NCBI RefSeq assembly: GCF_014696385.1
Contig: NZ_JACJQB010000003.1
Coordinates: 1 to 64,000 of the forward strand
Direction of reading: 5' to 3'
Origin: Pseudanabaena mucicola FACHB-723
Lineage (GTDB): Bacteria; Cyanobacteriota; Cyanobacteriia; Pseudanabaenales; Pseudanabaenaceae
Length of the DNA: 64,000 nt
In this document: one piece after another, positions 1 through 8,464 of the stretch
Layout of the letters: each line of letters opens with the position of its first letter
How positions within the stretch are numbered: the stretch's first letter is position 1
Translations under genes and position numbers: made by a program
The notes under the pieces: generated by a model
The model's database searches: none
Seen by the model: the letters and a program-made list of their open reading frames with translations, nothing else
Told to the model about the DNA's origin: nothing

Positions 1-2
1 TT

Positions 3-446
3 CCCTATGCTTGGCAAGAGAAAGGGACGGGTTTAAGCTTACCCAGTCAACGCAGTAAGAGGTTAAATGTCGTGGGTTTGATGAATCGAAACAATGACTT
101 ATCTGCTTATGTTTTTGAACGCAGTATCACCAGTGCAGTCATTCTCGCTTGTATCGATGACTTTGCTCGTCAATCTACCAAGCCAACAGTGATTGTTATG
201 GATAAAGCCTCTATTCATACCAGTCAACTGATTCAAGAGAAATTAGAGCAGTGGAAGAACCAGCAAGTTGAGATTTTCCAGTTACCCCCTTATAGTCCCC
301 AGTTGAACTTGATTGAAATTTTGTGGCGTTTCATGAAGTATGAGTGGATTGAACTCAATGCATATGAATCTTGGGAAAGTTTAGTCTCTTATGTTGAAAA
401 AGTTCTTCGAGACTTTGGTTCAACTTATGTAATTAATTTTGCTTAG
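3..446 (+). CDS. IS630-family transposase, 3' part (5' end outside window)
   Basis: The frame is open from the first bases of the window, so the gene begins to the left of it. The visible part is the C-terminal half of a DDE transposase of the IS630/Tc1 group, which cuts and joins transposon ends at TA targets. Visible hallmarks are PYAWQEKG near the window edge, the second catalytic Asp in VIVMDKASIHTS, and the catalytic Glu in LPPYSPQLNLIEILW. The C-terminus (FGSTYVINFA) looks natural. The stop at 444-446 is followed almost at once by tnpB homology at 449, so no room is left for a normal right inverted repeat unless it overlaps the stop codon. Confidence 0.85.
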   Translation, partial: PYAWQEKGTGLSLPSQRSKRLNVVGLMNRNNDLSAYVFERSITSAVILACIDDFARQSTKPTVIVMDKASIHTSQLIQEKLEQWKNQQVEIFQLPPYSPQLNLIEILWRFMKYEWIELNAYESWESLVSYVEKVLRDFGSTYVINFA

Positions 447-448
447 CT

Positions 449-1468
449 ACTTACGACCTCAATAAGTTCATGGCTGTGCTTGCTAAGGATTTTGATTTTG
501 CAAATAAATTAAACTCCCAAGCAAGGCAATCAAGTGCTGAAAGAGCATGGTCTGGTATTGCTAAATTCTTTGATAACTGCAAAAAGAAAGTATCAGGCAA
601 GAAAGGATATCCAAAATTCAAGAAACGTAGTCATTCAGTTGAGTACAAACAAACTGGATGGAAAATTTCTGAAGACAGAAAATATCTAACTTTGACTGAC
701 GGTTTTAAGATTGGCAGGATCAAATTAGTTGGCAGTCGAGATCTAAACTTCTATCAGATCGAGCAAATTAAACGTGTCAGACTGGTTCGCCGTGCCGATG
801 GTTACTATGCTCAATTTTGTGTAGACGTTGACCGTAGAGAAGATGTTGAGCCATCTAAAACCACGATTGGTTTAGATGTTGGTTTAAATCACTTCTATAC
901 CGACAGTAATGGTCAAACTGTAGACAATCCTAGATTTCTTAGAAAATCAGAGCGTCAACTTAAAAAGTTGCAGCGCAAGGTTTCTAAGCGAAAGAAGGGA
1001 TCGGCTAATCGCCGCAAAGCAATTAAGCGATTAGCAAGAAAACACTTGCAAGTAAGTAGGCAGCGTAAAGACTTTGCAGTAAAAACTGCAAGGTGTGTAG
1101 TTCGGTCTAACGACCTGATTGCCTATGAAGACTTGCAAGTGCGGAATATGGTCAAGAATCATAAATTAGCTAAGTCAATATCTGATGCAAGCTGGTCTAT
1201 GTTTCGAGACTGGGTTGAGTATTTTGGCAAGATATTTGGCAAGGTCACGGTTGCAGTGCCGCCACAATATACGAGTCAAAATTGCTCAAATTGTGGCACA
1301 ACTGTCAAGAAATCGCTGAGTGAGCGCACTCATCAATGCAGTCATTGCGGTACGGTTTTAGATCGTGACCACAATGCTGCATTGAATATCTTGGCTGTTG
1401 GATTAAAAAATACCGTAGGGCATACGGAAATTTCTACGCCTGTGGAGAGTTCGACCTCTGCTAGTTAG
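449..1468 (+). pseudogene. tnpB: tnpB, 5'-truncated RNA-guided nuclease of an IS200/IS605 (IS1341-like) element
   Basis: TnpB uses a guide RNA made from its own element's right end to cut DNA. Homology starts at TYDLNK (449-466), and a Met codon lies at 470. The first ~70 residues of a normal ~400-residue protein are missing, replaced by the IS630 gene end. The catalytic part is intact (numbering from the Met at 470): RuvC-I Asp136 in TTIGLDVGLN, RuvC-II Glu220 in LIAYEDLQ, a zinc finger of Cys272/Cys275 and Cys290/Cys293, and RuvC-III Asp300 in DRDHNAALNIL. Loss of the N-terminal wedge region makes activity unlikely. The stop TAG (1466-1468) overlaps the stop codon of the opposing epimerase gene. 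Confidence 0.85.
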
Positions 1469-1537
1469 ATGTAAGTCTGATTAGTAAGTTGTCTCGCTGA
1501 ATCAGGAATCCCCGTCACTTCAGTGCGGGGAGTGTCA
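1370..1537 (+). ncRNA. Candidate omega/reRNA of the tnpB element
   Basis: TnpB guide RNAs span the 3' end of tnpB and the right end of the element, with the guide taken from the flanking DNA. Here that stretch contains a small stem (AGAG/CTCT, about 1445-1458) and the right-end hairpin at 1510-1530. The guide would then be antisense to the last native codons of the epimerase gene. No promoter was identified, and expression is inferred from the family only. Confidence 0.3.
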
Positions 1538-2520
1538 AAATAGCCCCGATACCATGTCACAAATTTGTCGATGCCTTCTTCGATAGATGTACAGGGCTTA
1601 AATCCTACATCCTGTATAAGTGCATCAACATCTGCATAGGTTATTGGTACGTCCCCTGGTTGCATAGGCAGAAAGTTCTTTGTCGCAACTTTACCCAGAG
1701 TTTGCTCAATTACTTCAATAAATTTGCCCAATGTTACGGGCTGATTGTTGCCAATGTTGTAAAGCTTGTAGGGAGCTGAGATGGTTCCATCTTCATTTTG
1801 AATAGGAATTTGTGGCTTTTGGATCACCCGTATGACTCCTTCAATAACATCATCAATGTAAGTGAAATCGCGCTGCATATTACCAAAGTTATATACATCA
1901 ATTGGCTGACCTTCTTCGATCGCTTTCACAAACTTGTAATAAGCCATATCGGGTCTACCCCAAGCGCCATAGACCGTGAAAAAACGTAATCCCGTTGTGG
2001 GAATTTGATAGAGATGGCTATAGGTATAGGCAATTAATTCATTGGCTTTTTTGGTAGCTGCATAGAGCGAAATTGGCTGATTGACATCATCGGTGACAGA
2101 AAAAGGGATTTTTTTGTTTGCGCCATAAACTGAGCTGGAAGAGGCGAATACTAAATGCTTAACTTGGCTATGGCGACATCCTTCAAGTAAATTTACAAAT
2201 CCTGTTAGGTTGCTATCTACATAGGTATGGGGATTTTCGATCGAGTAGCGGACTCCTGCTTGCGCTGCTAAGTTGACGACGCAATCGAACTTATACGTTG
2301 TAAAAAGAGATGACATGGCATTGCGATCGCTAAGATCCATTTGTTGAAAGGTGAAGTTTTCAAAATCTTTGATCTGCAATAGTCGATCTTTTTTTAGTTG
2401 AACATCGTAATAATCATTTAAGTTGTCGATGCCACAGACCTCATTTCCTCCCTCTATAAGGAGTCTTTTGGCTAAATGATAACCAATAAACCCCGCAACT
2501 CCTGTGACTAATATTCTCAT
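1465..2520 (-). CDS. UDP-glucuronate 4-epimerase-like SDR with transposon-encoded tail
   Basis: This is a short-chain dehydrogenase of the UDP-GlcA 4-epimerase (CapI/LspL) type, which would make UDP-GalA for the glycan assembled by the cluster. The NAD-binding GVAGFIG is at residues 7-13, the Ser-rich SSSSVYG at 127-133, and the catalytic Tyr153/Lys157 in YAATK. The enzyme body ends at FVTWYRGYF, as relatives do. The last 23 residues (from Asp329) are encoded by the right end of the tnpB element, which removed the native stop. Total length is 351 residues against the usual ~330-335. It is the last gene of the minus-strand block, 14 bp after the upstream glycosyltransferase. Confidence 0.85.
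   Translation of the reverse strand: MRILVTGVAGFIGYHLAKRLLIEGGNEVCGIDNLNDYYDVQLKKDRLLQIKDFENFTFQQMDLSDRNAMSSLFTTYKFDCVVNLAAQAGVRYSIENPHTYVDSNLTGFVNLLEGCRHSQVKHLVFASSSSVYGANKKIPFSVTDDVNQPISLYAATKKANELIAYTYSHLYQIPTTGLRFFTVYGAWGRPDMAYYKFVKAIEEGQPIDVYNFGNMQRDFTYIDDVIEGVIRVIQKPQIPIQNEDGTISAPYKLYNIGNNQPVTLGKFIEVIEQTLGKVATKNFLPMQPGDVPITYADVDALIQDVGFKPCTSIEEGIDKFVTWYRGYFDTPRTEVTGIPDSARQLTNQTYI
1510..1530 (+). repeat. Right-end hairpin of the tnpB element
   Basis: CCCCG-T-CACT, loop TC, AGTG-CGGGG: a nine-pair stem with one bulged base. In this element class such hairpins mark the right end and are recognised by the TnpA transposase. On the minus strand the same bases are read as codons of the epimerase tail. 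Confidence 0.65.
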
Positions 2521-2534
2521 GGATCTATTAAAAG

Positions 2535-3707
2535 TTAATGGTTAGTAATTTTGCTATAGATTAATGCCATCTGGGCAGCAATTTTTTCCCAAGTGTAGTT
2601 TTCTTGTACATATTGCGTTGCCCGATCGCCTATTATCTTGCCAACTTTTTGATTATCGAGAAACTGTTGAATTGCCTCTGCGATCGCATTAATTTCCAAA
2701 TCCACAACCCAGCCAAGATTTTGTTCTTTAATCAATTCTGATAAAGCTACGCCTTTGGTCACGATCGCAGGTGTGCCTGAAGCTAATGCTTCTAAAACCG
2801 CAACACCAAAGTTTTCAGAATGGGAAGTAAGAACATAGAGATCGGCTCCTTGCAAACAAATATTCTTTTTTTCGCCAGAGACAAAACCCAGTTTGTAAGT
2901 GCGATCGCTGAGGTTATTTTCTTTAATGAGGCGATCGAGTTCTGCTTCATATTCTGAATCACCATTTCCTGCTAAGACAAAGGCAAAGTTTTGTTTTTGT
3001 AATTTCGCTAAGGCAGGAATCAAATAATCGATTCCTTTTTTGGGATGCAGTCTTGATAAGAAAAGAATAATTGGAATTTCTAAGAGGATATTTAATATTT
3101 GGTGAAGTTGTTGCCGAGCAGCAGGAATTGGAGTGGGTAGAACTAAACCATGGGGCAGGATAAAGTTTGGCAAGTTCCAGTTTAATGATTCGAGTTCTTT
3201 CTGTTCTTGTTTGGAAGTAAGATGTAAAGCCGTAGCACCTTTTAAGTTAGCTTTTTCAATTAGTGTGAGATAAACTTCTTTTTTGCGTTTGCTTTGCTGT
3301 AGTGACCATTCGCAAAGCTGACCAAGGGGACGAATAATATAAGGAACATTTTGTGAACGAGCGATCGCCATGGCGATCGTGGAGGGATAGGAAAAAATGG
3401 CATGAACATGAATCAAATCGTAATCGCGGATATGTTGCCATAACCAAGTTGTGAAGCTTGCGGAAAAGGCAAATTCACGCATAGCGTGAAGGTTGGGCGA
3501 AAATCTTGCAAAAAATCTTACGGGGACGGATTGGTAATCATGCAAGTCATTGAGGGGGATATCCAGTAAGGTATTGCCGTTGTCATTTGTAGTTGCAATT
3601 TCGGCATCAATACCAACGATACGAAGGCTCTTGACCATGGCAATTACGGCGATGCTTGGTCCGCCTCTAACAGGGGCTATTGATGGGATTACATGTAGGA
3701 TTTTCAT
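2535..3707 (-). CDS. Glycosyltransferase family 4
   Basis: A GT-B fold, retaining glycosyltransferase that adds a sugar to a lipid-linked glycan intermediate at the cytoplasmic face. The N-terminus MKILHVIPSIAPVRGGPS has the donor/acceptor loop typical of GT4. The C-terminal domain has LFLSRLHPKKGIDYL and the E-x7-E motif in ENFGVAVLEALASGTPAI. I choose the ATG at 3707: it overlaps the stop of the upstream asparagine-synthase gene as ATGA, implying translational coupling. The frame is open seven codons further upstream, but those residues (MVSTGWL) do not look like family sequence. The sugar specificity cannot be read. Confidence 0.87.
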   Translation of the reverse strand: MKILHVIPSIAPVRGGPSIAVIAMVKSLRIVGIDAEIATTNDNGNTLLDIPLNDLHDYQSVPVRFFARFSPNLHAMREFAFSASFTTWLWQHIRDYDLIHVHAIFSYPSTIAMAIARSQNVPYIIRPLGQLCEWSLQQSKRKKEVYLTLIEKANLKGATALHLTSKQEQKELESLNWNLPNFILPHGLVLPTPIPAARQQLHQILNILLEIPIILFLSRLHPKKGIDYLIPALAKLQKQNFAFVLAGNGDSEYEAELDRLIKENNLSDRTYKLGFVSGEKKNICLQGADLYVLTSHSENFGVAVLEALASGTPAIVTKGVALSELIKEQNLGWVVDLEINAIAEAIQQFLDNQKVGKIIGDRATQYVQENYTWEKIAAQMALIYSKITNH

Positions 3708-5503
3708 AAGCCAACCTGTGCTAACCAATGTTTAAGAATGGCTAGACTCCATCGGCGATACCAACTATCGAGGGGTATTTCTTTGGGTATATCTAGATTC
3801 ATGAAATAATCGCCAAAGTCAGTTTGCATCCAAGAGGCAAAGGGAAAGGAGAATCCTCTTTTCGGTTGATTCACGATCCATTCTGGTATTTCAGGAATTG
3901 ATGCTGTCAAAAGTTGTTTTGACTGAGCTAAACGCATATGACTGGGAATAGAGGCAACGGATTCTATTAAGGTGCGATCAACGAAGGGAACACGCAATTC
4001 TAAGCCCCAGCGCATACTCATCACATCACTATCTCTTAACAGTTGATTTCGCATATAAGAGCTTAATTCCAAGAGGCTAACTTGATCCGTTGGGGTTATG
4101 CGATCGTCATTAAAGTTTGATAATTTTGGACTGGGAAGATAGTTGCTTTTGGTAAGGGATTGTATAATTGCGATCGCTTCCGAGTGAGAAAAAATGCCGC
4201 GAAAATTTTTATAAGCAGACGCAAAAGTTGGCGGATTATTTAAAAAATCACTAATACGGTTTAGTTTTGAGGTATTACCCCAATGTTGTAAACCAGAGGC
4301 TAATGCTTGACTAACATAAGGCAGTTTATTCAATCTTCTGCCCCATTTCATCATTTGAGGGATTGACTGAAATGATTTATAACCACCAAATATTTCATCA
4401 CCTCCAAGCCCAGACAGAACAACTTTCATGCCATTGTCGTGGGCAACTTTGGAAACACAAAATGTATTAAATCCATCAATAGTTGGTTGATCTATTGATG
4501 CTAAGAAATCAGGTAAAACTGATTTAGCAAAGGTGCAATCGACCTGAAATTCTGTATGTTTAGCACCAAAATGATTAGCAGCTTTTTGGGCTAATACGCC
4601 TTCATTCCATTCTGGTTTCGCAAAGGCGATCGAATAAGTAGACAATTGGGAGGATGTAATCTCTGTTGCTAAGGCGAGAATGGCAGTTGAGTCAATGCCG
4701 CCACTGAGAAAAATGCCCACAGGAACATCACTGATAAAGTGATATTTAATTGATTCTTTCAGGGCTTGCCGAACTTTAACTTGAGCATCAGCAAGGGATA
4801 TTTGTTCAGGAGTAAAGTCTAGTTGCCAGTATTGATATTTGGTAAGATTTCCCTCTTGCCAATATAGCCAATTACCTGCTTCTAAGCATTGAATATCGGC
4901 GATTAAAGTATGTGGTTCTGGTACGGAACCAGTAGTCAAGTAACCATATAAACCAGCTAAATTCAGATTTATTGGTGGCAATCCAGAGGCAATAACGGCT
5001 CTTAGTTCGGAAGCAAATACTAGTGTTTGGTTAGAATGCCAATAGTAGAGGGGTTTAATTCCTAGAGGATCACGGGCTATGAAACAAGTTTTTTCCAATT
5101 CATCCCAAATGGCAAAGGCAAACATTCCTCGCAATTTGGTTACGCATTCACGTCCTAATTTTTGATAAAGCTTGAGAATTATTTCTGTATCTGTTTGCGA
5201 TTTAAAAATTTCCCCTTGACTAATTAACTCTTTTCTTAAATCTTGAAAATTATAAATTTCACCATTAAAGGTAATTGTATATCTACCGTCAGTTGTTGAC
5301 ATGGGCTGATGACCAGCAGCACTCAGATCAAGAATTGAGAGGCGGGTATGGGCTAGGGCTGATTGGCGATCGCCTGAAATATTTGAAAGATAAATACCTG
5401 AGTCATCGGGTCCACGATGACTCAGCGCCCCTTGCATTGCTTGGATGTGATTTGATAGCTCATTACTGGTCCTTACGGACAGAATTCCCGCGATACCACA
5501 CAT
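3704..5503 (-). CDS. Asparagine synthase-like glutamine amidotransferase (1)
   Basis: A class II glutamine amidotransferase fused to an ATP-pyrophosphatase synthetase domain. The nucleophile Cys2 (MCGIAG) hydrolyses glutamine. The synthetase P-loop SGGIDS is at 267-272 and activates a carboxylate by adenylation. In surface-glycan clusters such AsnB-like proteins are believed to amidate uronic acids rather than aspartate, which fits the UDP-GlcA epimerase and WecC-like dehydrogenase here. Length (599 residues) is typical. It overlaps the next gene by ATGA. True asparagine synthesis remains possible. A second paralogue lies at 16388-18151. Confidence 0.85.
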   Translation of the reverse strand: MCGIAGILSVRTSNELSNHIQAMQGALSHRGPDDSGIYLSNISGDRQSALAHTRLSILDLSAAGHQPMSTTDGRYTITFNGEIYNFQDLRKELISQGEIFKSQTDTEIILKLYQKLGRECVTKLRGMFAFAIWDELEKTCFIARDPLGIKPLYYWHSNQTLVFASELRAVIASGLPPINLNLAGLYGYLTTGSVPEPHTLIADIQCLEAGNWLYWQEGNLTKYQYWQLDFTPEQISLADAQVKVRQALKESIKYHFISDVPVGIFLSGGIDSTAILALATEITSSQLSTYSIAFAKPEWNEGVLAQKAANHFGAKHTEFQVDCTFAKSVLPDFLASIDQPTIDGFNTFCVSKVAHDNGMKVVLSGLGGDEIFGGYKSFQSIPQMMKWGRRLNKLPYVSQALASGLQHWGNTSKLNRISDFLNNPPTFASAYKNFRGIFSHSEAIAIIQSLTKSNYLPSPKLSNFNDDRITPTDQVSLLELSSYMRNQLLRDSDVMSMRWGLELRVPFVDRTLIESVASIPSHMRLAQSKQLLTASIPEIPEWIVNQPKRGFSFPFASWMQTDFGDYFMNLDIPKEIPLDSWYRRWSLAILKHWLAQVGL

Positions 5504-5543
5504 AGTTTAATATCAGTTTGTATATTCAGTATGACTATAGTGT

Positions 5544-7268
5544 TTATCGACAAAAATAATAAGATCCAAGGACGAGTCCATCCATTTGCGTTCTTAGAAA
5601 ACACAGAATAGCTTCATCGGGAGTTCTTACAATCGGTTCATTTTCATTGAGTGACGTGTTGAGCAATATGGGGATTTGGGTACGCTCATAGAAAGCATTG
5701 ATCAAACTCCAATAGAGAGGATTATTTGCTTGGCTAACACTTTGTAATCGACCAGAGCCATCCACATGGGTTACGGCAGGAATTAGAGAGCGTTTTTCAG
5801 GGTGAATTGCAAAAACCCTCTCCATAAAAGGAGAAGCTTCATTTACTTCAAAAAAGTCTGATACTTTTTCCTCTAAGATACTAGGCGCAAAAGGGCGAAA
5901 CTTTTCGCGAAATTTAATCTTAAGGTTGATAATATCTCGCATATCCGCTCGGCGAGGATCAGCCAAAAGGGAACGATTCCCCAAAGCACGAGCGCCAAAT
6001 TCCATGCGACCTTGAAACCAGCCAATTACTTTACCATCACAGAGATCCGTAACGACCTTTTCTAGTAAATCTGATTGCGCTAAATGATAGGCAGGTAGTT
6101 GATGTCTCTCAAATGCTGCCCGACAATCTTCGTCAGAAAATCCACTTCCCCAGTAAGCATTATCTAAAATAAAGTTACGAGGCTGTTTGAGAATTTGATT
6201 CCAAACGAAAAATGCTGCGCCAATACAAGTGCCGTTGTCTGCGGCTCCCACAGGAACGTAAATATTTTTAAACGGCGTATTTTGACTGATTTTACCGTTA
6301 GCCACTGAGTTCATGGCAACGCCGCCTGCCAGACATAAGTTGTCTGAGGGAAATTTTTGATGAAGTTGTCGGAGGAGATGAAAAATAATTTCTTCTGTGG
6401 CAACTTGGAGAGAAGCGGCTATATTTTGATGATGTTCGGTTAATGCTTCTTGGGATTGACGGGCAGGACCCAACAACTTTTCTAATTCTGGGCTGTGGAA
6501 GGGGGCAACAGTGGGAGCGCCGTCTTCCCAATTCATGCTAATGCCCTTGGTGTGATGGGTGAAGTAGTCCAGATTTAATGCAAAGCCATCAGAGGTTGGA
6601 TGAATGATTTTCCTGAAAGCTTTTATGTATTCAGGCTTTCCATAGGGAGCTAATCCCATTACTTTATATTCATCGCCATAGGCAGGAAACCCAAGGTAAA
6701 GTGTGACCGCATTGTAAAGGAAACCCAAGGAATGGGGATAATGAATCCGATTAAAGTACTCTAGCTCGTTATCCCGACCAGCAGCCATGAGGGTACTAAC
6801 AAAGTCTCCCATGCCATCGAGGGAGAGTATAGCAGCTTGCCCAAAGGGGGAAACGTTAAAAGCACAGGATAGGTGGGTGGAATGGTGTTCTAAGTTGTGG
6901 AAACGGGCTTTAATTTGATCGGAGGCAGTCCCACAGGCTTTAGACAATTCTTCTTTGAGACCAAGGGATTTACGCTGTTTTTTAAAGCGCTCTAGTAATA
7001 ATTCGACAGGAGGACGGGTTTGTAAGGCAAATAACAGTTTTCGCGAGAAGTTGGCTTTGGAGTTATAGGAAACGGCAACGTGGTCTAAATCCTGAGGATT
7101 AAGTTCTGCAACTTCAAGGCAGTAACGAATAGATGCTGCGGGGAAGCCTGCCCAATGTTTGATGCGGTTGAACCTCTCTTCTTCGACAGCAGCAATTAGT
7201 TCGCCATTGCAGACGAGGCAAGCAGAGGAGTCACCGTGGAAGGCATTGATGCCAAGAATATTGGTCAT
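5544..7268 (-). CDS. Carbamoyltransferase, NodU/CmcH family
   Basis: Transfers a carbamoyl group from carbamoyl phosphate, via carbamoyl-AMP, to a hydroxyl group. In a glycan cluster the acceptor is probably a sugar hydroxyl, as for NodU on Nod factors. The N-terminal Kae1/YrdC-like half has the metal-binding EHHSTH at 127-132 and the nucleotide-binding LDGMGD at 150-155. Later motifs are LAGGVAMNS and GWFQGRMEFGARALGNRS. Length (574 residues) is full for the family. It sits 40 bp before the asparagine-synthase gene, in the same orientation. Confidence 0.88.
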   Translation of the reverse strand: MTNILGINAFHGDSSACLVCNGELIAAVEEERFNRIKHWAGFPAASIRYCLEVAELNPQDLDHVAVSYNSKANFSRKLLFALQTRPPVELLLERFKKQRKSLGLKEELSKACGTASDQIKARFHNLEHHSTHLSCAFNVSPFGQAAILSLDGMGDFVSTLMAAGRDNELEYFNRIHYPHSLGFLYNAVTLYLGFPAYGDEYKVMGLAPYGKPEYIKAFRKIIHPTSDGFALNLDYFTHHTKGISMNWEDGAPTVAPFHSPELEKLLGPARQSQEALTEHHQNIAASLQVATEEIIFHLLRQLHQKFPSDNLCLAGGVAMNSVANGKISQNTPFKNIYVPVGAADNGTCIGAAFFVWNQILKQPRNFILDNAYWGSGFSDEDCRAAFERHQLPAYHLAQSDLLEKVVTDLCDGKVIGWFQGRMEFGARALGNRSLLADPRRADMRDIINLKIKFREKFRPFAPSILEEKVSDFFEVNEASPFMERVFAIHPEKRSLIPAVTHVDGSGRLQSVSQANNPLYWSLINAFYERTQIPILLNTSLNENEPIVRTPDEAILCFLRTQMDGLVLGSYYFCR

Positions 7269-7303
7269 TGTGGCTACTAGTATTAATTTCTAAATATTAA
7301 TTG

Positions 7304-8458
7304 CTAAATTGATTTAGGGAATTGATCAAATAAAATCAGCGCTAGCCTTTCTTTAAATTTATCAAAGCCATAGATTTCTATGACTTTTTGCCTAAGTAAA
7401 TCTGGCTGGTAGAGAATGGGTAGTGGGTGTTTACCTTGTAGAGTATCTACGATCACCTGTGCTATTTGCTCAATATTATCAGGATCAATTAGTATGCCTA
7501 ACTCTCCATTGCATAAAGCATCAATCGCCCCATCTTGATTGCCTCCAATAGCTGGCTTGCCGCAAGCAAGGGCTTCTAAATAGACAATACCAAAGCCTTC
7601 ACCTTTGCTAGGCATGGCAAATACGTCACATAAGTTATAGTGATCATTAAGCTCATGGTCAGGAATAAATCCTGTTAAGGTTACGCAGTCTTGGAGATGA
7701 TGATCTTTAATTGATTTTTCAATGCGATCTCTATCTTCGCCTTTTCCCACAAGTAAGTAATGAACATTAGGTATTTGTTGGCGAATAGTGGGTAAGGCTT
7801 GGATTATTTGATCATAGCCTTTATAGCGATCGCTTCCAGCAAGTCTAGCAACGGTGAGTATAATCTGTTGGTCAATGTCCAATTGATAACGATCTAATAA
7901 ATATTGTAGTTTAGGTCGAATGGTAAATTGACTAGCATCAAATGTTACGGGTAACAAAGAAAATTCTGTATTAGAGATTTGCTGTTCTGTGACAATTCGA
8001 TCGCGAGTATATCCACCAATAGAAATTATTTTTTGTGCTGATTTTAAGGCTTTAATTTTATTTTGGTCTTTAAGATCCCAAGCATCAAGACCATAGACAA
8101 TTAACCAATAAGGAATTTTTAATAATTTAAATATATCCAAGGCAAGGGGTGAAAAGTTGATATGTCCGCAAATAATCAAATCTGGCTTTTGTATTAAGGC
8201 TGCAAATAAAACTTGAAAAGCAAAGATGGGTGTATGCAAAAAAGATGATTTATATTGTCCCCCAAAATTAAATTTGGTTTGCGAATTAAAATTTAGATCA
8301 TTTGTGGCTTTAGCATCATTTTTTAGAAATATATGGCGATCGCTATCTGGCAAAACCTGCTCTAAAGCTTGGATTAAAAATGCTGAATAAACCTGAATGC
8401 CACCCTTGAATTGAAAAATATCGGGTAGCCAAACATGGATTTTAGGGATTGTAGACAT
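7304..8458 (-). CDS. Glycosyltransferase family 4
   Basis: A GT-B retaining glycosyltransferase of 384 residues. The N-terminal domain begins KIHVWLPDIFQFKGGIQVYS. The nucleotide-binding C-terminal domain has ILTVARLAGSDRYKGYDQII, the HYLLVGKGEDRDRIE strand, and E-x7-E in EGFGIVYLEALACGKPAIGG. It lies 6 bp after the GMD-like gene, so the two are probably cotranscribed. Together they could handle a GDP-linked deoxysugar, though nothing in the sequence fixes the donor. Confidence 0.87.
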   Translation of the reverse strand: MSTIPKIHVWLPDIFQFKGGIQVYSAFLIQALEQVLPDSDRHIFLKNDAKATNDLNFNSQTKFNFGGQYKSSFLHTPIFAFQVLFAALIQKPDLIICGHINFSPLALDIFKLLKIPYWLIVYGLDAWDLKDQNKIKALKSAQKIISIGGYTRDRIVTEQQISNTEFSLLPVTFDASQFTIRPKLQYLLDRYQLDIDQQIILTVARLAGSDRYKGYDQIIQALPTIRQQIPNVHYLLVGKGEDRDRIEKSIKDHHLQDCVTLTGFIPDHELNDHYNLCDVFAMPSKGEGFGIVYLEALACGKPAIGGNQDGAIDALCNGELGILIDPDNIEQIAQVIVDTLQGKHPLPILYQPDLLRQKVIEIYGFDKFKERLALILFDQFPKSI

Positions 8459-8464
8459 AGTAAT

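Larger units (their letters stand above)
449..1537 (+). mobile_element. IS200/IS605-type tnpB element remnant with intact right end
   Basis: The element contains no tnpA and has lost its left end where it meets the IS630 remnant. Downstream of tnpB is a typical right end: a hairpin at 1510-1530 (CCCCG and CACT pair with AGTG and CGGGG, one bulged T), followed by GAGTGTCAA. I recognise this hairpin plus tail as the usual end of this tnpB group in cyanobacteria, so I place the boundary near 1537. The boundary falls inside the opposing UDP-glucuronate epimerase gene. Confidence 0.7.
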
